The notes under the pieces are model-generated. The model was given only the letters and a program-made list of their open reading frames with translations, had not been told where the DNA came from and did no database searches. A program made the position numbers and the translations under genes. Shown here in pieces: positions 51,301 through 64,000 of a stretch of DNA of 64,000 nt (position 1 is the first letter of the stretch; every line of letters begins with the position of its first letter). The stretch is from Wuchereria bancrofti. Taxonomy: Eukaryota; Nematoda; Chromadorea; Rhabditida; Onchocercidae. The stretch is from the NCBI GenBank assembly GCA_005281725.1, contig SSBO01000012.1, forward strand, positions 5,471,564 through 5,535,563. Direction: 5' to 3'.

Positions 51301-54300
51301 TGATCAGCTCTAATCTGAATGTTCTGTGATTATTGTTCTATAACATCTATAAAGAATAAAACCTCCTTCAATAACTCATCTGTTTCCAAATCACGCAAAA
51401 AAGAATTTCATCAAGTTATCCAAAATAAAAAAAAATTTTCACTACAGTGTTTGACACTGACTACCGTAATGTTAGGTAGTATTGCAGGTTTAAGAAAATT
51501 TTTGATAGTTATTTCGCGGAGAAAATATTCTGATAGAATGAATAAATAACAATGATACACGTTGAAATTGTTCCAGTGTTCAGAAGAACGTCTTTTTGAA
51601 ATGGAATAATAGGATATATTTCAAATTGTGTTACTTTTATTATCTTGATTGCTTAAGATTGGAATAAATGATTTTTCCAGCGAGTTAAAACATGTTTTAG
51701 ATATCCGATATTTATCGGAGAGTTTTCTTTGCGTTATGCTTCTCACTTGAAATATTCACTATTCATCTGCTGAACTTAATGAAATTAAAATATGCATTAA
51801 GCCAGAAAAAAGTTTGCACATATATAAAATATTAGCAAAGCAGCTTGAAACTTATATTCACATGGATATCGTAAGAAAGACTCATAACTGTCAAACCATC
51901 TCTTTCTATTTTCGGGTAGTGATTATATTTTAGGCAAACTTTTGGAGAATAATTTGAACAGTTATTGAGGAGATGCTTTCGAAAATATTGGTTTTATATA
52001 TAGATTGCATTTCTGTTTTCTCTCCACTCTTCATCTTGATAAACTTAAAGACATTTTCAAACTAACGTCCTTGTTAGTGTTAGGATTTCACATTTATCAC
52101 AAAGTAGTATTAATAAAACTGAGATAAAATTTTTTGTGATTATGTCAAAATTATATCGTGGCATTTCGTATAACTTTCATTTATTTTTATTTGCAATCGT
52201 GCATGACTGTAAGTAAAATGATATGTTTAATGTATATATAATTTTAGAAAAAAACTATATTTCACTACAACAAGCTTTTACAATACTATTTGAAAGGCGT
52301 ATCTTCTGAAGTTATTTGCGGAAGAGGTTACATATATGTATTATAAATTCATATCGAATAATAGAAGGATATCAGGTGATCACACGAGCTAAAAGTGAAA
52401 GCAAATTTTTTACGAACATGCATTTTTTTTTTTTGAAATTTGGAAATTTTGGTCAGATTTGATTGGTATTTTCTGAACTCCCATGACTTTTGCTTCTGCG
52501 TTACTGCTTGGAACTTTGAGAAAAATTGAGGTGCGAGCTCTTGTGAACACATTTACAAGCACCCAACAATAGTGTGGAATCTCATTTGTATGATGTAGTT
52601 TGAGAGTGTTTAACCTCATTTTACATTTTAGTAGGTTGTGGTGACGTTGCACAGCAGTGAAATGTTTTTATTTTTTATATTTATTACTTTATTTATTTAT
52701 ATTATTTGAAAGCAAATGGTTTGGTACTGTTTGGAGAATTTCTGACTGAATGATTTCAAAATCCTCCACTTTTTTTACAAAAATTTCAAAAGATCAGAAA
52801 TCATATCTTTAATTTCCATAATCATCCAATGACCTGTTTGTCACTTTTCTGCTCATTCCTTTATTTTACTATGTATTTCAATAATAGCAGAAACAATTTT
52901 TTTGAAGTTTTCTTTGAAGATCTCAGGTAGAGAGTGGATGTTATTGTTTGGAGAACGACATTAAAATAACTTTCATCTTTGAAACATTCTACAACGCGAA
53001 ACTCGTTAAAATAATGAGACGTCGTTGGGGGGATGTGATCTGGAACCATGTTAGCGAATATCCCGTCTTAGATTACTTTTTTTACGCACTCAGGCGGACA
53101 TAGTCATATATTGTTTCCAATTTGTTCGAATTTTTTTGTTTATTTAAATTCAGTTTATTCCATTAATACCGTAATAAGCACAAAAGTTTGGATAGACAGA
53201 ATTCTTTTATTTGAAAAAAAAAAATGTCAAACCAATTCTACACACTAGAACAACTTTTTTACAATCTTGCGAGCAAAATTTTCTACCCATAAGTTATGAT
53301 AAGCAATCAGTGTTTAACGAGGGTTGGTGTTCCTGGTAGTGCAAAAAGAGTGCATCCATTTCGTTTTACAAATCGGGTATGGGTACAGCGATCAAAAAGT
53401 TAGCTGTAAGATAAAGCTTTCTTAAATGCTGACTTGATCAACAATAAGAGTTCCGAAGAAAATGCTAAGGTGTCTTCAAAAAAAGTAACGTACATTGCTC
53501 CCGCTCGTGATTTCACGTGAAAGAAGTGTTCTTTCACGTTTTTGCTTTATCTTTCTGCCCTTCATGTTTCGTTCGTTAGTTTTTGTTGCCTGATTTATTG
53601 TAATTTCAGCTCCCTTACCAGATGGACTTTTTAAAATAGTTCAGTAGAGATAAGGTTTGTAGAATGGTCAGACTGAAATGAACTTGCCCTCCTGGCTCAC
53701 TGAGGAATTTAAACTTCTTCAAAATCCTCTTCGCACACCCCCTCCTGTCACTTCCATCTGTGAGGAGACACGACGAGCCATCCCAATCATCTAGCTTGTT
53801 GCCATGGAACGTCACCATCCCTGCTGGTCACCTACACTGCTCGTTCTTCCTGCAACCCTGCCTGCCGTCATCCCAATTTAGTGCATCCACTACTAATCAC
53901 TTCCTCTTTCTGCTCTCTTCCTTCTTCCCCTCTTTCTTTTCCTTCTCCTCTCCCTCTTCTTCCTCCCACGTCTTCTCTACACTGTCTTCACGGACACCTA
54001 CGCCTAGTTTATTGTTCATCTTTCCCTCACATTACACAATCTCCGTTCAGCGGTCGCGCAGCGCGATTGTATAGCCGTGCAGCTCGGTTGCATTATGCGT
54101 GATAACGATTCACGTTACTCCATGTTCTGTCTGTTTTTTATTTATGGCATCCATTTCCTCTGCTCAGCAAAATAGTAAACGCAAATAGCACCATATACAT
54201 CCATGCGGTGTGAATTTATTTCTAAATTCAAAAATTTCGTCTAAATACTTTGTATACGCGCTCGTAAAGAGTGTAAAGCACTTGTACAGCTTAAGTCTGA

Positions 54301-54379
54301 TTGTGTCTGATTGTTGCTGCCTGCATTTCTGATTCATTACGCTTGTATCATATTCAAATCTGAGAAAGTACCTCAGAGG

Positions 54380-54465
54380 TTTGGAATTCTCAGTTGACGG
54401 CGAAGTATTCCATATTCCTTTTTTTGGAATTCTCAATTGACGATGAAGCATTCCGTATTCCTTTT
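54380..54465. repeat. 43-bp imperfect tandem duplication
   Basis: Two adjacent 43-bp copies (54380-54422 and 54423-54465), both starting TTTGGAATTCTCA, differing at five transition-type positions. Confidence 0.92.
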
Positions 54466-56039
54466 ATCTTTAGCACAAAGTAGTTATGGAGGCTGCTCTC
54501 GTTTTTTTCTGGGTAATGAGTTTACTCCTGGTATTACTTGTTTAACGGAAATATCGCAGCTATATAATTCCAAGTGGCAAAGTCGTCTTTCCACGAACGA
54601 CTTATCTTTAAGTAACGGGACTGATACATGCCAGTTGTTCAAAATTTAACGATGTCTTCGGGCGACTCGTGGTTAATTGGTCAAGGATGTTGCTTGTTGT
54701 TGGATGCTAAATTAGTTTGAGGTGAAATATATTTATGTAAACTATACTTTAAGACAAATGGATATGAGATGTTTATATCTCCCATTCATTACGAATTTCG
54801 AATCCCATAATTATATAAACTTCATGTCGAGGGTCATATAAGGTTATTCAATGGCGAGTTAACCTGCGATAAGTGGAAGGTCGTCATAAAATGGCACTGA
54901 AAGGTGAAAAGATAAAAGGTCACTCGGAACAAGGGAAGTATTCTAGTTTGCTTTCGAAATTATGAGGCAAGTGCTATTATACCTTGCGTCTGTAAGGAAG
55001 AGAGAAGTGAGAAGTAAAGCAACGTGCAGTGCAAGGCACAGGGCCACAAATCTATCATCCCCTTCCATTTCCCCCTTTGCTATCATCCTTTTCTCTATCT
55101 CCTCTCTTTGGGAAAGGATCGGCGAAGAGACACGATGTCCACTGTTGTCCATCCTCCCTCCATCTTTGTTTGAGACAAGGGCAGTAGTTCCTTCTCTCTC
55201 TCTCCCCTTACCCTCATAATAACAAGGGAGTGGGATGAGAAACTTTGCCTCACTCTTTAGTTCACTTCGTCCCCTCTTCCTTATCCATCCTTCTTATAGC
55301 CACATGGGCGCACTACAAGCTGTCCTCTCTCTTAGTTCGTTATTGAAAGTGAGCTTCAGAGGCACCGCACGCTTATGCGAGCACCTCCATTTTGCTATGG
55401 GTTTCTTTAATGCTACGAATGGTAACTGCTACGCAAGCAAGATCCCGCACTTTGCATTTTTCCTCATCCGTAGCCTAACCCGGATCTTCATTTTCCTGAC
55501 GTCGTGCACTGTTGTCGACTTAAGTCCGTGCCATTTTATAGAAGTCTTAACACTGGGCAGCGCGGTAAACAGTCTTTTGTGCTATAAATTTTGGACTACA
55601 TCACTGCTTTTATACCTGTTTATCACAAATAAGTGCTGAAACTGATGCTATCCATACGATATAAACCCAAATTATAGCACATCTGCGTAGTAATGTGAAG
55701 TATGAAATGCGGTCGAGGCCACTTACTTTGCAACTAGAATGGCGTTATGACTTACATATCAAATTATGCAGTACAATTAACCACAAAAAAGTACCTTATC
55801 CTAATTTGTGATTGATGTTGAAAATTATATCTTCTTGGGATGCACAGTTTCCGTTATTCTCTTCGCTAGTTGTTATTGTTTGTCATTCAGTGTAATCGGC
55901 ACTTGGTTTTTTTTTCGAATAAGCTACTTGACTTTTTAGGGGGATGTCATTCTCTATATAAACGGTTTTGATACATTCTTGATGAATGCTTGAACTCTTG
56001 TTTTCACTCTACCTACTTTTCCACCGAAAACGCTTTTCA

Positions 56040-56393
56040 GACAAGACTGGCATGAATAGAACACTGAAAAAAAATTTTGGTGGGTTAAACGTCCCGAAAA
56101 ATATTATACCTGATACTGAAGAAAAGATCGAGAAATTATCAGAGTTGGTGGGCGCAGGTTGGAAGATACACTTTCCAGGAGACTTCAAGTTTTTCAAGAG
56201 AAAACACAAAAAGGACGACAATAAAAGTGAAATTGGGAACTGTCTCTTGCATCGTCACATCGTCCAATACCGTAAATATGACTTGGCAATGCGTAGTGGA
56301 CTCAGTAGAAAGGTTAATGAACGGTCTAATGATCGTATACGAGTGTCTTCGAGTGGTCGTATACGATCGTACCCACTTCTTATTCTGGCTTGA
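56040..56393 (+). CDS. Unrecognised exon-like open frame
   Basis: After the acceptor CTTTTCAG the frame runs 117 codons to a stop at 56391, with possible earlier donors at about 56272 and 56315. The product is basic: LKKNFGGLNVPKNIIPD, then LSELVGAGWKIHFPGDFKFF and KRKHKKDDNK. No family is recognised. It may be a chance open frame. Confidence 0.25.
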   Translation, partial: DKTGMNRTLKKNFGGLNVPKNIIPDTEEKIEKLSELVGAGWKIHFPGDFKFFKRKHKKDDNKSEIGNCLLHRHIVQYRKYDLAMRSGLSRKVNERSNDRIRVSSSGRIRSYPLLILA

Positions 56394-59300
56394 TAACTGT
56401 TATTACAGCACACACAACAAGTAGACCTTGTAGATTGTGTCTGTCAGCATCCCTTGCGTTACTAATCGCCATTTTTTTTCTGGTGAGTCGTACATCGGTG
56501 TAGCTACAGTTTTCCTTTTCATTTCTTTTAATAGACATTCAATATTATCGTGTTCGAATAATACATTATTACACTGTTTTATGAGAGTTGAGGAAATGTA
56601 TCTGACGGGAATGAAGAATATTATGAGGCTGAGAACCCCGAATTTGGACTAATGAGAAGTTTGCTAAGTGGTAGAAAATTAAATGGATGAGACTGGAATT
56701 GAGCAGGGTGCTTGAGTAAACGAACACAATTGACCTTGTAATATTCCTCAAGCAAATTTTTGCATGCTCCAACTATTGTGTATTATCGCATTATGATATG
56801 GTGGGTATATATCAGTTTAGGATGTTCTATTTATCAAATATATTTTCTTTCCCGCCGGCTTTCGAGATCCATTATTCAAAGATCTAGGGTTAGTCTGTCA
56901 TCTTTGTACCCCGTGAAATGGAATTCCGTTTGAGAAATTTAATGATAATAATGTTAAAGGTGATTTAATATTAAGATTCATGAATAGGTGTGGGTTATTT
57001 TTCAAGTAATCATAGATGATTGGAACTAGTCGCTCTTTTTGAGCAAATCAACCTGAAATATGTGGCAAGATTAAAATAAGTAAGCAAGGTTTGTAGTAAA
57101 CAAGGAATATCAAGTTAGAAGTATCTTTTATAAAAATTCTGTAATAACAGACTTGTTTTTTATGCTTGGAAACAGCAATTCTTACGCGCAGTGGGTTATA
57201 GCATTTTAAACTTTATTTGATTTGAGGTAGCTAATTTTTACAATTTCGGTTTCTTAAGAAACAGGATCCATTGCAGAGTATTTTAGATAATTCGTGCTGT
57301 GCGGAACTTAATCGTGCTATCGCTGTTGTGATTGTGCTTCAACGTATGCTTCTTTTTGCCATATGTTGGTCGTTACTCATGATCAGTTTGACTGCAAGAT
57401 ATGCAACTTATCGTCACGGTGACGGGTATGCAATCCACCGCCTACACAATGAAACAAACTGTTTCTCGTCGTTTGATCCCAGATATAAATAGATGTGAAT
57501 AAATAGAGATTATTGAGGTATTGTCGCTTGTGGATTGTCAGAAAGTTTGAAATATTGTGTTTTGTTGCTGCGAACCGAAGTGTGTACTGATGCTGATAAT
57601 CCAGATAACATTCCAATCGACTCAACTGTTTGAGAATACTGCCATTCGAGTTACAGTTAATTGGGGCACTGATCGAGATGCTTGAAGGAAAAGAATTTGC
57701 AGAACAACAAATAAATATAATGGGAAGGTAATTATAAGGATTAAAATGTTATCAAAAAGGTCAGAAATACAGAAGCTATTATGAAGAGTGCCGCTGAAAC
57801 ATTTCCTGGTAGTGCATCGTATTTTTATTAGTGGCTAACATACTTTCCTCATTGATTTAATGATTGTCCTCATTAAAGATTGGGAGATGTGCTGCTTATC
57901 AATAGCTTTTTTTTAAAAAAGCTTCGAAATATGGCAGGCTGTAATGGACTAAGACCCAGAACTTCTTGGAGGATTTGATCTTTAAAGATGAGTGATGTTT
58001 TGTAATATCTTTACCTCATGGTAATATTACGAAAAAAGTTGTATTGGGTATCGTTGTCTAGATTCTAGATTTGTTCTGCTGATCAACAACGATTTGTCTC
58101 AAGTGCTGTGATGTTAATTTTCTTTTTCCCCTCTTACGGCATTTGTAATCATTTCAAAGAGCTCTTGGTACTGTCAGTACATAGGTGTTTAGATCTGCTA
58201 GACATACGTCATCAGGACTGTGAGATCTTATGGACGCCCAAATAAATGGTTAAATTCAGTAGATAATTAGCCAACCGGTAGGTTGCATATTTGAATGCTT
58301 GGGAAGGGTTTTGTTTACCGGAGTATCGGCGGTCACTAGCAATGAAAGACGAGGTAGAAAACTGATGTTTCGAGATGGTGAGAAGCTAAATAATCATGGT
58401 TTAAATAGAAGGAATTATTAAAGTAATGTGATTCAGCAGTGCTGAAAGGAAAGCCCCATCGCAGAAAACTGCAAGCTTCTAGGTAGATAAATCTTACTCT
58501 AGACTTCGTTCCCAAATAAATTATTAGTCCGACTTTTGGTTTAAGTGAAGAAGCATAAAATGTTTGAAATTATTGAAATTTGAAGAATATTGGAAAGGTT
58601 ACTGAAGCAATAAAAGTCTGTCTTGACCCGAGTGGATTGAGTTTCAGGTAAGCGTCTCGTCTTTTGGTCATCTTTCCTACCTTTTTTTGCATTTAAAAGT
58701 CAACTTGAGCGCCCAGCGGGATGCTTCTGATTACTTATATCCATATTTACGTTTCATTAGAACTGATGTTGATTCATGGAAATGCACACCACTAATAATT
58801 ATTAGCAAACCGCAAATCTAAACTCACATTCACGTCCAATCTCATGTTATACACATAAAAATAAATATCTGTAGATACAAATAATGCATACAACATACAT
58901 ATACTCACAAACATATCCGCTTTTGTCGATGGCAAACATTACAACGTTGTTGTTGCATCCAAATCGATAATAGTTTTCTCTTGTTTTGTTCCAAATCAGA
59001 ATCATTTTTTTTTATTGTGTTCATTCAAAGTTTTCCACTTGTTCTTGTTTTGCTTTGTTTCAAACACCATTTTGGGGCTTACCGTTTTAGTTTTAATGAG
59101 TTTGCTAATTTCGAGTAAGATTGTAAGATGGAACAAGTTAGATCAGTGAAATCTGCTAACCACTATAACGAATGTTTTGCTTTAGCACTACTATTATGCT
59201 TTGGCAGAAGCTGGTCGGGTAAACGAAATTTTAGAACTCGTCAAAAATGTTTATATAAAAAGTTGTGGAACGGTGTTGGACGGACTACAAGAGAGTACAT

Positions 59301-59413
59301 AATTTTACCTACATTCATTTTTAACATTTGACTGTAGAATGTTTTTTGACGACAGGGAAGTGTAATCAGTGCAAGTAATGTAAAGGATGCAGGGATTTCA
59401 TTATAATAACAGT

Positions 59414-59534
59414 ACTGATAGTGATGATAACGATGATAATGGTGCTGTTGGTGATGATGATGATGATGATGAACATGATGACAGTGATGATCGCGGTTGC
59501 GGTCATGGTAATGATGATGATGATGATGATGATG
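59414..59534. repeat. GAT trinucleotide array
   Basis: Imperfect GAT/GAC repeats, translating as runs of Asp on the plus strand (His on the minus strand), with two purer blocks at about 59452-59472 and 59512-59534. It sits in a 101-codon open frame (59387-59692) without splice or homology support. Confidence 0.85.
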
Positions 59535-60579
59535 GTGCATTCACCCGCATTCGAGTTGAATTATATTTGTGCAGCAACGACTCAGTAGCTACTGTTGCAG
59601 CAGCAGTAGTACAACAAAAGTCTCTGACGAGAAAGGGGAGTGAAAGAGTAGATAGTGTTGACGTTCTGGTTGACTTGCTCCAAGGTTGTTGAGTTGTTGA
59701 TCTATTGTGTGACGACCTCTACAGCATGTCCATCTGCAGGGTGTGTGACTCAGTGCTCTTATCCCAATTGTTCTAAACTGGCTTCCGTTATCTCCAACAC
59801 TTATCGCATTACTTGGTCTAATCTATGATTGCTGCAGTTGTGAGCATTAATAAATTCTGGAAGCTTGTCGCAATCTCGCGAATACCTCGAATTGCCGGTC
59901 CTTTGGCTAGGACGACCAATGTCCTCATTAGAGTGTATGTGTAGGTATGTATATGTGCATGTTTCTCTTTATGCGTATGTTGTCGGTTTAGTCGATCGTG
60001 TCGCAGCACCGTCCCATTGTGTTTGTCCATATTGTGTAGTGTTGAAGCACAGTGATGAAGGATAGGTGGTATAGCTGCATGCAAATTTTTATTTCGAAAG
60101 GTAGAGTAGTGTGCGTGTGTAATTCTAGTTAGTTACATGCTAAAATGTTACTATTTTGTGCTCTAGTTGCTCACTTCTTTGATTGCTGTGCTGAGGTGAT
60201 TAATCTCAACAAATTTTAATTTGTATTTGAGCTTTTTCCTTTGTTGGTTTCGCTGTTCAGCTGTACCGTTACAATCGCTAGCATGTTCAGATTACGTAGA
60301 ACTTCTTTAGCAAAACTGCTACCTTAGGCTCTTAACATTAACCTACTAGCTTTAATAGAAATATCAGTGTTTTTGGTTGGTAACAGTGATTTTGTCATTT
60401 TTCCTGCACTCCGGCTCTGTCACTTACCACCGGTTCAGTACATACTGAAACTTCGGGAGCGTTTTCTCTCGTTTCGCTGATTTATTTTGTGAAGCGCGAT
60501 GTTGAATTTCACTTGACATGCTAATCATATGAAAGCGTTGTATTTACGGGAATGCGCACTTAAAAATTTTTTTTTTCAG

Positions 60580-63977
<3,398 letters not shown>

Positions 63978-63980
<3 letters not shown>

Positions 63981-63986
63981 GCACCT
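63978..63986 (+). other. Possible GC donor at the last visible mbk-2 exon
   Basis: Family alignment predicts a junction after AACCAG (63980), where DYRK2 continues towards its DPLF-like segment. The next bases are GCACCT, so a GC-AG intron is needed, or a truncated product ends five codons later. Confidence 0.4.
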
Positions 63987-64000
63987 ATTTAATATATTTA

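Larger units (their letters stand above)
48388..60579. other. 12-kb gene-poor region upstream of mbk-2
   Basis: No recognised gene. Contents noted: an open frame after a good acceptor at 56040-56390 (+), a possible short exon after 57267 (DPLQSILDNSCCAELNRAI), a pyrimidine-rich, higher-G+C stretch at about 53640-55620, a 43-bp tandem duplication at 54380, and a GAT trinucleotide array at about 59414-59534. Distal 5' exons of the kinase gene may lie here. Confidence 0.5.

Noticed and set aside
52349..53049. Minus-strand frames of 60-80 codons
   Set aside because: Low-complexity Lys/Phe-rich products typical of AT-rich noncoding DNA.

Overview
This window is intron-rich, AT-rich eukaryotic DNA that looks like a nematode, probably a spirurid or filarial-type parasite. 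The evidence is short AT-rich introns with TTTCAG-like acceptors, a Patched-related (PTR) gene of the type expanded in nematodes, and protein sequences that fit nematode family members. The species cannot be named from sequence alone, and I see no bacterial (for example Wolbachia) or viral segment. Gene names rest on my recognition of conserved motifs and on splice phases joined by hand.

Layout: (1) 126-4709 (+), a RASEF/Rab45-type Rab GTPase (rsef-1-like), cut at its 5' end by the window. (2) 7047-15165 (-), a complete 13-exon PTR transporter-like gene of about 880 aa. (3) 17652-19120 (-), weak traces of an unrecognised gene. (4) 19089-22650 (-), an asparagine synthetase domain-containing protein (ASNSD1-like), ten exons, about 502 aa. 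(5) 24251-26910 (+), BBS4, ten exons, 505 aa, with a near-perfect RFX/DAF-19 X-box 577 bp upstream. (6) 27801-28990 (+), the SR splicing factor rsp-3/SRSF1, four exons, 228 aa. (7) About 28991-38870, a 9.9-kb stretch with no confident gene but two notable hairpins. (8) 38871-43582 (+), plastin/fimbrin (plst-1), thirteen exons visible and the first coding exon not found. (9) 43583-60579, a long stretch with only orphan exon candidates and repeats. (10) 60580-63980 (+), a class II DYRK kinase (mbk-2-like) that runs off the right edge.

The genes do not form one pathway. BBS4 serves the BBSome in sensory cilia and is probably driven by the X-box. SRSF1, plastin and MBK-2/DYRK2 are housekeeping or developmental genes. 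PTR proteins act in cuticle and membrane sterol/lipid biology. The most useful oddities are the X-box, apparent non-GT splice donors in three genes, an ASNSD1 lacking a visible nucleophile-cysteine exon, a perfect 21-bp hairpin, a pre-miRNA-like hairpin, and out-of-frame coding-like sequence overlapping the ASNSD1 tail.
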